From Pararhizobium sp. (GTDB lineage Bacteria > Pseudomonadota > Alphaproteobacteria > Rhizobiales > Rhizobiaceae), in NCBI GenBank assembly GCA_017794825.1, contig CP051237.1:3924501-3988500 (forward strand): DNA of 64,000 nucleotides, written 5' to 3'. This document shows positions 1-8,575 of this stretch, piece after piece. Positions within the stretch are counted from its first letter, which is position 1. Every line of letters begins with the position of its first letter. Position numbers and translations under genes: made by a program. Under the pieces are notes generated by a model that did not search any database, was not told where the DNA came from, and was given only the letters and a program-made list of their open reading frames with translations.

Positions 1-1166
1 CACTCTCGGACGGCAAATCGGTCATCCTGTCGACGCATCGCATGAACAGGATCCGCGAGGTCGATCCGCTCAACAACAGCATGACCGTCGAAGCCGGCGT
101 CGTTCTCGCCGATGCAAAGGCGGCGGCCGAAGAGGTCGAACGCTATTTGCCGCTCAGTCATGGCGGCCAAGGCTCCAGCCAGATCGGCGGCAATCTGTCG
201 ACCAATTCCGGCGGCAACAATGCGTTGAGATACGGTACGGCGCGCGACCAAGTCATGGGCCTTGAAGTCGTGCTTCCGGACGGAACGGTCTGGAACGGCA
301 TGAGGAAACTCAGGAAGAACACCGCCGGATACGATCTCAAACAGTTTTTCATCGGGGGCGAGGGCACGCTGGGCGTGATCACCGCCGCGGTGTTGAAACT
401 GCGTCCTTTGCCTCGCAATCGCGTAACCGCATTCGCCGCCGTGCAGTCGCCGGAAGCTGCCTTGCGGGTATTGCGGCGTTTGGAAGCCACGCTCGGCGAG
501 ACCGTCGCAGCCTTCGAACTGATCGGTCGCACTGCGCTTGAACAGGGTCTGTCGGCAGAGGGGGTCGCAATGCCACTGGCCGAACCGGCCGACTGGTGCG
601 TTCTGGTCGAGGTGGAAACACCGGCTCTTTCGTTCGATATATCAGCCGCGCTGGAGGAAGGCCTTGCGGCATGCATCGAAAGCGGTGACGTGGCGGATGC
701 GGTCATTGCCCAGTCCGTCGCCCAGCGCCAGGCCATGTGGCGTCTGCGCGAGGCGATCGCCGTCGTCTTTATCGAGGACAAACACTCACTGAAGAACGAC
801 ACCGCCGTGCCGGCTGGAAATGTTCCCGATTACATCGCCAATGCGACTGCCGCCGTGTCCGAGTATCTGCCCGGCGTCCGGCCGGCGCCCTTTGGCCATG
901 TCGGCGACGGCAACATCCATTTCAATCTTCTGCGTCCGCAAACGATGAGCGGGCCGGACTTTCACGCCCGCCACGAGACGCTGAAGAAGATCGTCGAGGA
1001 AGAGGCGCTGAAACTTGGCGGGACGATCAGCGCCGAGCACGGCATTGGCGCGATCCGTCGCAAGAGCTTCGATCTCAGCGCCGATCCGGTCGAAAAGGAT
1101 CTCATGCGCAGGCTGCGCAAGGCGCTTGACGACAACCGGATGTTCAATCCGGACGTGCTTCTCTAA
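1..1166 (+). CDS. FAD-linked oxidase, glycolate/D-lactate/2-hydroxyglutarate dehydrogenase type (5' partial)
   Basis: The reading frame is open to the left edge, and the residues before the first internal ATG at 42 still fit the family, so the gene starts outside the window. The visible part holds the end of the FAD-binding (PCMH) domain, including a GGQGSSQIGGNLSTNSGG stretch that contacts FAD, followed by the FAD-oxidase C-terminal domain with HVGDGNIHFN and ISAEHGIG motifs. This family oxidises 2-hydroxy acids such as D-lactate, glycolate or D-2-hydroxyglutarate to 2-oxo acids. The substrate cannot be told from the sequence. The C-terminus is complete. The next gene starts more than 450 bases downstream, so this looks like the end of its transcription unit. 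Confidence 0.88.
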   Translation, partial: LSDGKSVILSTHRMNRIREVDPLNNSMTVEAGVVLADAKAAAEEVERYLPLSHGGQGSSQIGGNLSTNSGGNNALRYGTARDQVMGLEVVLPDGTVWNGMRKLRKNTAGYDLKQFFIGGEGTLGVITAAVLKLRPLPRNRVTAFAAVQSPEAALRVLRRLEATLGETVAAFELIGRTALEQGLSAEGVAMPLAEPADWCVLVEVETPALSFDISAALEEGLAACIESGDVADAVIAQSVAQRQAMWRLREAIAVVFIEDKHSLKNDTAVPAGNVPDYIANATAAVSEYLPGVRPAPFGHVGDGNIHFNLLRPQTMSGPDFHARHETLKKIVEEEALKLGGTISAEHGIGAIRRKSFDLSADPVEKDLMRRLRKALDDNRMFNPDVLL

Positions 1167-1302
1167 GGCGCGGCGAGGCGGGAACACAAGCAGAACATTG
1201 TTGCTGCAAATTACGAGCTTTTGTGTTATGGTGGCGGCTTACCAAGGGAAGGAGCGCGTCGTCGGAAAGCCGTTATCCATGCGGCGGCTCTTCAATTTTC
1301 CA

Positions 1303-1447
1303 GATTCCCGAAACAAACCCAAACAGCCTGAAACACGAATTCCCGAAACAAAGCCAAACGCGCCAGATTGCAGGTTCACGAAACAAAACCTGATTTCCCG
1401 AAACAAAGCCAGATGGCGGAAAACGCGAATTCCCGAAACAAAGCCAG
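1303..1447 (+). repeat. Cluster of five short direct repeats, core TTCCCGAAACAAAGCC
   Basis: Five copies of a 16-base core start at 1305, 1340, 1375, 1395 and 1430, giving intervals of 35, 35, 20 and 35 bases. Three copies are identical; the first has ACCC for AGCC and the third has TTCACG and AAACC. Flanks are partly conserved (GAAT before, AGAT after). The same core in the opposite orientation forms a larger cluster at 48809-49100. The spacing is not a multiple of three and the frame is not kept, so this is not a protein repeat. The rest of the 1167-1621 gap is a plain 3' flank on the left and an AT-rich stretch (about 1465-1540) that probably holds the promoter of the next gene. Confidence 0.85.
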
Positions 1448-1621
1448 ATTTTACCTCAGAGAACCATCTTTTTAAATTATCAAATTATATCAATAAGTTA
1501 TGGTGATATTTTGGAATTTATAATGCTTCTGTCGCAACGGCATGATAAATCCTGACATGACTTTCAGTATCGAATTCGGCTATCGCTTTGGTTGAAGTTT
1601 ACAATTGGCGGGTGCTGATCA

Positions 1622-2731
1622 ATGTCGAATCAACAACCTGGAAAGACGCCCCGCGCCACCGAGGGCATGGGCGGCGAGGGGTTCTACGACAGCTACTCGG
1701 CCATTCAACGCAACGCCGTGCTTGGACAGAGCGAGCGACTAAAAAGCGCGGTCCGCGATCTGGACATGAACCGGCCCGAGTTGCGGGTGATCGATTATGG
1801 TTGCGGGCCCGGGCGCAATTCGATGGCGGCGTTCCACGCCGTTCTGGACGAAATTCACGATCTGCGTCCGGACATGCCGGTCGTCACGATACACACCGAT
1901 CAGATCGGCAATGACTGGAACGATCTCTTCGCCAACATTGCAGGCCCGGAAGGTTATCTTGATCGAGCCGGCCCCGTGCGGCCGGAAGCGTCCGCCGGAA
2001 GCTTTTTCGATGCTGTCGCCAGCGCCGGTTCGATCGATCTGGGCATGTCATTCATGGCCTCACACTGGCTCGACGGCGCGATCCGCATATCCTCTCCCGG
2101 CACATTGTTCTTCGCCGACATGAAAGGCGAGGCTCGGCAAGCGATCCGCGACAAGGCGGACCGGGACTGGAGCCTTTTCCTGCGTCAGCGCGCCAGAGAA
2201 GTGAGATCCGGCGGGTGGCTTGTCATCGAGGCCATGTCGGCCATCAAGAACCCGGACGATCACAGCGGGCTTTCCGCTGGCGGTCACCGTCTCTACCGAG
2301 CGTTCTGGCGTGTCGCCGACGGCATGGTGAAGGACGGCCTGCTCGATCCGGCCTCTCTGGAAATGTTCGTTTTTCCTCTTTACTTCCGTGAGTTGCACGA
2401 GTTCCGGGCGCCGCTGGAGCGCGAGGCAGACCTCCGGGAAGCGTTCGAGATCGTCGAACTCGTCAGCGAACTCATTCCCAATCCCTATGAGCAGATGCTG
2501 GAAGACGGGGCCGACCCGGCGGAGTATGCGCAAGCCTACGCCGCCTTTGCCCGCGGTTTTTCGGAATCGGCCTTCCGAAACGGTCTTTTCAAACCGTCAG
2601 CCGCCAGTGACGATGAGGTCGATCGGCTGGCCGATACGTTCTTTGAGCGCCTCGAATCGCTGTTCGCGGCCGAGCTGGGCCAGCATATCTTCGAAAACCA
2701 TTCCATGACGCTGGTGCTCCGACGTCGCTGA
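1622..2731 (+). CDS. SAM-dependent carboxyl methyltransferase, SABATH-like
   Basis: A 369-residue protein. Near the N-terminus GGEGFYDSYSAIQRN resembles the SABATH opening (GxGxxSYxxNSxxQ). VIDYGCGPGRNSM is the SAM-binding motif I, SFMASHWLD matches the SxxSLxWLS region, and FLRQRAREVRSGGWLVIE matches the later FLxxRxxELxxGGxMV block. SABATH enzymes, best known from plants, methylate carboxyl groups of small acids such as salicylate, jasmonate or indole-acetate. Bacterial members are much less studied and the substrate here is unknown. The start has only a weak GGCGGG ribosome site. It lies 66 bases ahead of a co-directional cyclase gene and may be co-transcribed with it. Confidence 0.75.
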   Translation: MSNQQPGKTPRATEGMGGEGFYDSYSAIQRNAVLGQSERLKSAVRDLDMNRPELRVIDYGCGPGRNSMAAFHAVLDEIHDLRPDMPVVTIHTDQIGNDWNDLFANIAGPEGYLDRAGPVRPEASAGSFFDAVASAGSIDLGMSFMASHWLDGAIRISSPGTLFFADMKGEARQAIRDKADRDWSLFLRQRAREVRSGGWLVIEAMSAIKNPDDHSGLSAGGHRLYRAFWRVADGMVKDGLLDPASLEMFVFPLYFRELHEFRAPLEREADLREAFEIVELVSELIPNPYEQMLEDGADPAEYAQAYAAFARGFSESAFRNGLFKPSAASDDEVDRLADTFFERLESLFAAELGQHIFENHSMTLVLRRR

Positions 2732-2797
2732 GGCTTCTGGCGTCCACGCGTTTGAAAGCTATATATTTACGGGCAATGTCAGGATCCGGGAGCGAGG

Positions 2798-3937
2798 ATG
2801 AGCGGCGCGGACAACGTAATAGAGTGGCTGGTCACTTCGGGCTCCCGTTGCAGCTCTCCCGCGGAACTGCTGGCGGGATATTGTGAATGCCTGCGTGAGG
2901 CCGGTTTGCCTGTCGACCGGGCGACGCTGGGCGCCCCGTTGCTGCATCCGATCGCCCAGTCTTCCTATGTCTTCTGGGACGTTGAAACCGGAAGCAGCCA
3001 GCGCTGGTTCCAGTGGACGCAGGACGGGCTGGACACAATGCGCGCAAGCCCCATCTATCCGGTCTATACAGAAGGCAGAAGCAGCCGTCTGCTGTTGGCG
3101 AATGAGGACGACCGCAGCCGGTTTCCGATCGGCGCCGACCTGTGGGAAGAAGGCTACTTCGAATACCTCGCGCTGGCGCTTTCCTTTTCGGACGGGTCCT
3201 GGAAAGTGCTGACGCTCGCCACGAAGAACGCCGGGGGCTTCAGCGACCGTCACCGGCGGGACATCGACAGGACGCTTGCGGCCCTGGCGCTGGTTTTCGA
3301 AGGGTTCATCGCCCGCAATACGGCGCGCACGCTGATGGAGACCTATGTCGGCAAGCGGGCGGGCCTGCGCGTGCTCGACGGCGAGATCGCGCGCGGCGAC
3401 GGCAGCCGCATCGACGCCGTGATCTGGTTCTGCGATCTGCGAAACTACACGGCGCTTTCCGAAAGACACGGCGAGGAGGAACTGCTGGCTATCCTCAACA
3501 CCTACTTCGAACTGGTGACCAACGCCGTCGAAAACAATGGCGGCGAGGTACTGAAATTCATCGGCGACGCCATGCTGGCGATCTTCCCCGTCGATGGAGA
3601 CCCCGAGCAGGCGGTCAAGCGGGCGGAAGACGCCGCTTTCGAAGCTCTCGCAACCTGGCGCGAGCAAGGAACCGATCGTTTTGCCTTTGGTGTGGCTTTG
3701 CATCCGGGCGAGGTGTTCTACGGCAATATCGGAGGCGGGGCGCGGCTGGATTTCACCGTCATCGGCGCCGCCGTCAATATGGCGAGCCGCATCGAGAGCC
3801 TCGCGGGCGATCTCGCCGAGCCGCTGCTCGTCTCAAAGGCGATCGTCGAGCGCTCGTCGCGCAGCTGGCGGGAAATCGGGGCCTACGACCTCAAGGGCGT
3901 TGCTGATCCCGTGACCGTTTTCGCGCCCGCCGCCTGA
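2798..3937 (+). CDS. Class III adenylate/guanylate cyclase
   Basis: A 379-residue soluble protein: about 185 residues of N-terminal sensor-like sequence of unknown type, then a cyclase homology domain. Metal-binding aspartates are at about 213 (FCDLRN) and 257 (IGDAML). Lys253 (LKFIGDA) and the threonine of LDFTVIG occupy the base-recognition positions, which fits ATP use (class IIIb). VNMASRIE carries the transition-state Asn and Arg. The likely product is cAMP in the cytoplasm. A purine-rich GGGAGCGAGG sits right before the ATG. Its stop is 6 bases from the convergent luxR-type gene. Context suggests signalling linked to the neighbouring regulator and importer, but that is inference. Confidence 0.88.
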   Translation: MSGADNVIEWLVTSGSRCSSPAELLAGYCECLREAGLPVDRATLGAPLLHPIAQSSYVFWDVETGSSQRWFQWTQDGLDTMRASPIYPVYTEGRSSRLLLANEDDRSRFPIGADLWEEGYFEYLALALSFSDGSWKVLTLATKNAGGFSDRHRRDIDRTLAALALVFEGFIARNTARTLMETYVGKRAGLRVLDGEIARGDGSRIDAVIWFCDLRNYTALSERHGEEELLAILNTYFELVTNAVENNGGEVLKFIGDAMLAIFPVDGDPEQAVKRAEDAAFEALATWREQGTDRFAFGVALHPGEVFYGNIGGGARLDFTVIGAAVNMASRIESLAGDLAEPLLVSKAIVERSSRSWREIGAYDLKGVADPVTVFAPAA

Positions 3938-3955
3938 TCCGTTCTACTGGATCAG
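3934..3955. terminator. Stem-loop between convergent genes
   Basis: CTGATCC (3934-3940) and GGATCAG (3949-3955) form a perfect 7-bp stem with an 8-base loop. The stem includes the stop codons of both the cyclase gene and the convergent luxR-type gene. There is no clear T-tract on either side, so it may be a weak bidirectional terminator or an mRNA 3'-end stabiliser. Confidence 0.45.
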
Positions 3956-4678
3956 TCCGCCGCGCAGAGCGGTGACCGCGGCGTGATGCTTGTTCAGGCT
4001 GCCGAGCTTGCGCGTCGCGGACAGCGCGTGATGGTTGACGGTGGAGACCGAGAGGTTGAGGATTGTTGCGATCTCTCCCGCCGTTTTGCCCTCGAGCGTC
4101 CAGGCAAGGCATTCGCGCTCCCGGATCGACAACTCCACATCCTCGTCGACGCCGGGGAGCGGCAGTCTGATCTGCTTGCGAATCACCCGGTCATGGGTGC
4201 CGTAGGCTGCGGCGAAGATGCGGCCGTGCTCGCTGCGGGTTGCGTTGAGCAGATGTCGTTTGTCCGAAGAAACCACGTTGAAGACGGAGACCTCGCCGTC
4301 AGGTCCATGCATGGGAATGGCAAGACCGTAGGAGATGCCGAAACATTTCGCCTCGTCGAACACCAGCCTCTGCGGCTTCTTGAAATCTCTCAGGAAACGC
4401 CCCTGACCCCAGTAGAATGGCTGCATGATGCGCGTCGACAGGTCAGCGACCGGATCGACCTCGAAGTAGCGCAGAGCGCGGTAACGGCCGAGCCACTCAT
4501 CGGGATAGCTCGTCCTGATCGTCTCGTCGATGCGGAACGGCTTGTTGCGCGGCGGACGCAGGATCATGAACGAGAAATGCTCCAGGTTCATCGCGCCGAG
4601 CATGGCTTTCATGCGGACGCCAATCTCGGCGTCGCCATCCTCGATCTGGTAGTCGCTCTCGGCAAGCCATGGCTTCAT
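3944..4678 (-). CDS. LuxR-family regulator with autoinducer-binding domain
   Basis: A 244-residue protein with the autoinducer-binding domain (about 20-165) followed by a LuxR-type helix-turn-helix (about 180-240). All residues that line the acyl-homoserine-lactone pocket in TraR/LuxR are present at the right spacing: Trp62, Tyr66, Asp75, Pro76, Trp90 and Gly118 (TraR W57, Y61, D70, P71, W85, G113). It is therefore not of the plant-responsive type with substituted pocket residues. No luxI homologue lies in the window, so within this view it is a solo receptor. It is divergent from a branched-chain-type ABC importer operon, which is its likeliest target. Confidence 0.88.
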   Translation of the reverse strand: MKPWLAESDYQIEDGDAEIGVRMKAMLGAMNLEHFSFMILRPPRNKPFRIDETIRTSYPDEWLGRYRALRYFEVDPVADLSTRIMQPFYWGQGRFLRDFKKPQRLVFDEAKCFGISYGLAIPMHGPDGEVSVFNVVSSDKRHLLNATRSEHGRIFAAAYGTHDRVIRKQIRLPLPGVDEDVELSIRERECLAWTLEGKTAGEIATILNLSVSTVNHHALSATRKLGSLNKHHAAVTALRGGLIQ

Positions 4679-4913
4679 GCGCTCTGTCCTTCGGGGTGGT
4701 CACGCTGCTCTCGGAACCGTCTTCGATTAGCCGATAGATTGCAGGGATTCAGCGGCGCAACCCGTCATCCTGTTTTCGCAAATACGATTAGTTCGAGAAT
4801 CTATACCGAGCGGCTGGATTTTGGCAAACCTTTGCAATTGAGCCTCCGCCGAAATCTCTAGTAGCCTGAACGCCGGATTTTCATTTTCAATCACGTTCTT
4901 CATGGAGAAAAAA
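4679..4913. promoter_or_regulatory. Divergent luxR/ABC-importer control region with imperfect palindrome
   Basis: This 235-base gap must carry both divergent promoters. TTGGCAAA (4821-4828) and TTTGCAA (4831-4837) form an imperfect inverted repeat with a 2-base centre, about 77 bases before the importer start; it could bind the adjacent LuxR protein. No classical 20-bp lux box was found. A CGATTAG element occurs twice (near 4724 and 4784). Confidence 0.25.
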
Positions 4914-6143
4914 ATGGGCAAGCTCACGAAAGCCCTGGCAATTGCGACGGCGCTTACAACCCTTGCTACGACGGCGGCTTACGCCGATCTCGTCAAGATC
5001 GGCGTGCTGGCGCCTTTGACCGGACCGACCGCTTCAGACGGCGAGGAATTCGTACGCGGCGTGGAACTGGCGGTAGAAGAAGTCAACGCCGAGGGCGGCG
5101 TCGCCGGGCACACTTTCGAGGTCGTTCCGGCGGACGTCGTCGACCATTCGGCCGCCAACGTCACCTCCGCCGTCGAACGGCTGCTCGCCACCGACGGCGT
5201 CGAGATCATCCTCACCGGCTACGCCAGCCTGTCGCTGTTCGAAGTCGAACTGATGGCCGAAGCCGGCATGCCCTATCTGCCGGCCGGGCCTTCGCCGCAA
5301 TTTGCGGCGATCGTCACGCAGGATCCGGACGAGTATGATTGCTGCTGGTCGTTCACGGCCGACTTCAAGGGTTACGAGACCGAAGTCACGCCGATGATCG
5401 AAGCCCTGTCCGAAGCCGGGCACTTCCCGCTCGAGGACAAGACCGTCGCCATTATCTCCTCCGACAATCCCTATTCCAAGACCATTTCCGAAGGCATGAA
5501 GAAAGTCTTCACGGAAGCCGGATGGACGATCACGGCCGATGAACTCGTGCCCTTCGGTCCCGTCAGCGACTGGCGTCCGATTCTCGCCAAGGTGCGCGAG
5601 AACCCGCCGGAGGTCATCATCAACACCGACTACATTCCGGCCAACGCCGCCTTGTTCACCAACCAGTTCCGCGAAAACCCGACAAATTCTCTGGTGTTCC
5701 TGCAGTATGCGCCGCTCGTTCCGGAATTCGTCGAACTGACCGGGGACACGTCCAACGGCATTCTCTACAACGCCATCGGCGCCACGCTGAACGTCGACGC
5801 GCATCCGCGCGGCCAGGAAGTCTTCAAGAAGTACAAGGACAAGTACGACACTGAATCCGGCGCCTACGGCACGGGTCTCTACGAGATGGCGAACATCTAT
5901 TTCGACGCGCTGGAGAAAGTGGGCGATCCGACCGATCACGAGGCGATCGGCAAGGCGATCGGTGAGACCAGCCGTCCGGTCTCGGCAGGGTTTCTCGAAT
6001 TCGATCCCGAAACCCATGTGGCGAAATACGGTCTCGACTATATCCCGGTTACGTTCTTCCAGATCCAGGACGGCAAGGGCGTGATGATCGGTCCGGACAA
6101 GTACAAGTCCGGAGACTTCAAGAAGCCGGAATGGATGGAATAG
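4914..6143 (+). CDS. Periplasmic substrate-binding protein, branched-chain amino acid/amide ABC transporter type
   Basis: A type I periplasmic-binding fold protein of the LivK family (about 409 residues) with a signal peptide ending near AYA-D, then VKIGVLAPLTG, the typical mature N-terminus. It captures ligand in the periplasm for the ATPases and permeases encoded just downstream. ATG 4914 is preferred to the in-frame ATG at 4902 because GGAG at 4904-4907 lies 6 bases before it, and the shorter form starts directly with the charged signal-peptide n-region. Family members bind amino acids, amides, urea or aromatic acids; the ligand is not readable from the sequence. First gene of a five-gene operon. 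Confidence 0.9.
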   Translation: MGKLTKALAIATALTTLATTAAYADLVKIGVLAPLTGPTASDGEEFVRGVELAVEEVNAEGGVAGHTFEVVPADVVDHSAANVTSAVERLLATDGVEIILTGYASLSLFEVELMAEAGMPYLPAGPSPQFAAIVTQDPDEYDCCWSFTADFKGYETEVTPMIEALSEAGHFPLEDKTVAIISSDNPYSKTISEGMKKVFTEAGWTITADELVPFGPVSDWRPILAKVRENPPEVIINTDYIPANAALFTNQFRENPTNSLVFLQYAPLVPEFVELTGDTSNGILYNAIGATLNVDAHPRGQEVFKKYKDKYDTESGAYGTGLYEMANIYFDALEKVGDPTDHEAIGKAIGETSRPVSAGFLEFDPETHVAKYGLDYIPVTFFQIQDGKGVMIGPDKYKSGDFKKPEWME

Positions 6144-6162
6144 GTATTTCAGTTGCATTCAC

Positions 6163-6891
6163 ATGCCGGCCATTCTTGAAATTGACGGCCTGACCAAGTC
6201 CTTCGGGGCTCTGGTGGCCGTCAACCGGGTTTCATTCTCAGTCGAAAAAGGCGAGATCCTCGGCATCGCCGGGCCGAACGGCTCCGGCAAGTCGACACTG
6301 TTCAACCTGATCAGCAGGATTCCCTTCGGCTCCGACAGCGGACGCGTCGTCTTCGAGGGGCGGCGGATCGAACGCGCCAGCGACAACCAGATTGCGCGCA
6401 GCGGCGTAATCAGGACCTTTCAACGCGAAGCGGTGTTTGCGTCTTTGTCCTGTATCGACAACATCCTCGTCGCCGTCGAACAGACGCTCGGCGTACGCGG
6501 CAAAGAGGCCGAACGGCTGGCCGATGAAGCCTCCGATTTGGTCGGATTCCCGCGGAATTTCCACAATATGCCCGCTGTCACCATGCCGGTCTTCTACCAG
6601 AAGCAACTCATGCTCGCGACCGCTGTCGCCCAGAAGCCCAAACTGTTGCTGCTCGACGAGCCGGCCTCGTCGCTGGTCGAGAACGAGGTCGAGTGGGTGC
6701 GCGACACGATCCTCAAGCTGAATGAAACAGGGATCACGATTCTGCTTATCGAACATGTCCTGCCGCTGCTGATGTCTGTCTCCCGCCGCTTGCTGGTGAT
6801 GGAGCAGGGCAGCGTGATCGCGCTCGGCAATCCGGCGGAGGTGACGCGCGACAAGCGGGTCATCGAAGCCTATCTGGGACAACCGGTGTGA
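6163..6891 (+). CDS. ABC transporter ATPase, LivG type, with degenerate signature motif
   Basis: A 242-residue nucleotide-binding protein. Walker A is GPNGSGKST (37-45), Walker B is LLLLDEP and the switch histidine is in LLIEHVLP. The ABC signature, normally LSGGQ, is replaced by MPVFY (141-145), although the following QKQLMLATAVA helix keeps the family pattern, and the D-loop reads ASSLVENE. Its partner gene product, encoded with an overlapping start, keeps a normal LSGGE. The importer may thus have one canonical and one altered ATP site. The stop overlaps the GTG start of the next gene (GTGA). Confidence 0.9.
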   Translation: MPAILEIDGLTKSFGALVAVNRVSFSVEKGEILGIAGPNGSGKSTLFNLISRIPFGSDSGRVVFEGRRIERASDNQIARSGVIRTFQREAVFASLSCIDNILVAVEQTLGVRGKEAERLADEASDLVGFPRNFHNMPAVTMPVFYQKQLMLATAVAQKPKLLLLDEPASSLVENEVEWVRDTILKLNETGITILLIEHVLPLLMSVSRRLLVMEQGSVIALGNPAEVTRDKRVIEAYLGQPV

Positions 6892-7673
6892 GCGAGACCC
6901 TTCTGGAAGTGCGCGATCTGAGCGGCGGCTATCCTCCGGTCTCGGTCTTTCGCGGCGTCAACATGTCGGTCGGCGACGATGAATCCGTCGGTCTTTTCGG
7001 GCCCAACGGTCACGGCAAGACGACGCTTTTGAAAACCGTCGCCGGCCTGATCGACCCGTGGGAGGGCGATGTGATCTTCAAGGGCCGTCGCCTCAACGCG
7101 GAAGGCAAGATGCGACCGCGCATCTCGCGCAACTTCAATTACGACCTTTTCCAGAAACGTCGCATCCGGGCATCGACGGTCGTTGAGGCCGGTGTCATCT
7201 ACGTCATGCAGGGCAATCTGCTTTTTCCGGAAATGACCGTGGAGGAAGTTCTGGGCGTCGCGCCGCTGGCGGCGAAGGGCAGAAGCGGCGTGGGTGAAAT
7301 GCGCGAACGCGTCCATCATCTTTTTCCCCGGTTGCAGGAGCGCCGCTTTTCGAAGATTCGCTATCTCTCGGGCGGCGAGCGGCAAATGGTTTCGATCGCC
7401 GTTGGACTGCTTGCGCTTCCGAAACTCCTGATCCTCGACGAGCCGACGCTGGGTCTTTCGCCGAAGCTTCGCCTCGAACTCATGCAGGCCGTGAGGCAGA
7501 TCCGCGAAAGCCGGGTACCCTTGATCATCGTCGACCAGAACATCGAATTCCTCTCCGGACTGGTGGACCGTCTGCTGCTCTTCGATCATGGCGTAATCAC
7601 GCGCGAGATCGACGCCGGCTCGATGCCGTCGCATGACGAGGCCATGGCCATGATGTTCGGAGAAAGCCATTGA
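6888..7673 (+). CDS. ABC transporter ATPase, LivF type
   Basis: A 261-residue ATPase with Walker A GPNGHGKTT (38-46), signature LSGGERQMVSIA, Walker B LLILDEP and a D-loop of the SPKLR type seen in LivF. It is somewhat longer than usual owing to an insert around residues 70-95 between Walker A and the Q-loop. It pairs with the preceding ATPase on the cytoplasmic face of the importer. The GTG start overlaps the previous stop, and its stop overlaps the TTG start of the first permease, indicating tight translational coupling. Confidence 0.92.
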   Translation: MSETLLEVRDLSGGYPPVSVFRGVNMSVGDDESVGLFGPNGHGKTTLLKTVAGLIDPWEGDVIFKGRRLNAEGKMRPRISRNFNYDLFQKRRIRASTVVEAGVIYVMQGNLLFPEMTVEEVLGVAPLAAKGRSGVGEMRERVHHLFPRLQERRFSKIRYLSGGERQMVSIAVGLLALPKLLILDEPTLGLSPKLRLELMQAVRQIRESRVPLIIVDQNIEFLSGLVDRLLLFDHGVITREIDAGSMPSHDEAMAMMFGESH

Positions 7674-8560
7674 TCTCCGTCGATACGTTTCTTTTCGTTC
7701 TTGCTTCCGGCGTCCTGCTCGGCGGCCTCTATGCGTTGATGGCGACCGGTCTCGCCGTGGTCTGGACGACGCTGGGCGTGTTCAATTTCGCGCATGGCGT
7801 CTTCGTTGCGCTCGGGGCCTATATCGCCTGGCAGGTGACCCAGAGCGTCACCGGCAGCGTTGGCTACCTGCTCGGCGCGGGGCTTTCGGTTGTGTTGATG
7901 TTCGGGGTGGGCTTTGTCCTGCACTATGTGCTCGTCAAGCCGTTCGAGCGTAACGCCAATCTCGTGCTGCTCGCCGTCATCACGACGCTCGCCGCAGCCT
8001 CGATCATCGAGAACGGCATCCTGCTCGTCTGGGGCGCGCGCGACAAGCAGATCGAACCGCCGATCAGCGGCACGGTCGGCTTGATGGGCGCGGAAATCAG
8101 CGCCAATGACATCATGATATTGATGGTAGCGCTGCTCGCCCTGCTGGTTCTTGCAATTTTCCTGCGCCGCACGGCGACGGGCCGGGCCATGCGCGCTGTC
8201 GCCCAGAACCGCGAGGCGGCGGAACTGATGGGCCTCAACGTCTCGCGTCTCTACGCCATGACGATCGGTCTGTCGGCGGCGACTGCGGCGCTTGCCGGCG
8301 TCTTCATCGGATCGGTGCGTTTCATCAGTCCGACCTTCGGGAGCGATCCGCTGATGAAGTCTTTGATCGTCGTCATCCTCGGCGGCGTCGCGCGCTTCAC
8401 AAGTCCCATTCTCGCAGCCTTCATTGTCGGGATCGCCGAATCCTTCTCGGTATATTTTCTGGGTCTCTACTGGGCGCCGGCGGTGCTCTTCGCGATGATG
8501 ATCGCCGTGCTTCTGATCAAGCCCGAAGGCCTGTTCGGCCATCGGTCGAAGACGCTTTAG
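7670..8560 (+). CDS. ABC transporter permease, LivH type
   Basis: A 296-residue integral membrane protein with about eight hydrophobic segments and the family blocks GGLYALMATGLAVVWTTLGV, FNFAHG and AVAQNREAAELMGLNV (the EAA-like loop contacting the ATPases). The start is a TTG at 7670 inside the upstream stop, with GGAG eight bases before it; no better start lies nearby. It forms one half of the transmembrane channel with the next gene product. Annotated LivH members are usually 290-310 residues, so it is full length. Confidence 0.92.
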   Translation: MISVDTFLFVLASGVLLGGLYALMATGLAVVWTTLGVFNFAHGVFVALGAYIAWQVTQSVTGSVGYLLGAGLSVVLMFGVGFVLHYVLVKPFERNANLVLLAVITTLAAASIIENGILLVWGARDKQIEPPISGTVGLMGAEISANDIMILMVALLALLVLAIFLRRTATGRAMRAVAQNREAAELMGLNVSRLYAMTIGLSAATAALAGVFIGSVRFISPTFGSDPLMKSLIVVILGGVARFTSPILAAFIVGIAESFSVYFLGLYWAPAVLFAMMIAVLLIKPEGLFGHRSKTL

Positions 8561-8575
8561 GAGCACAAACCAACA

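Noticed and set aside
158..802. Long antisense frame opposite the FAD oxidase gene
   Set aside because: It lies wholly inside a well-supported gene, has no family resemblance, and is typical of shadow frames in GC-rich DNA. Many similar frames (for example 5034-6158 and 60619-62715) were set aside for the same reason.
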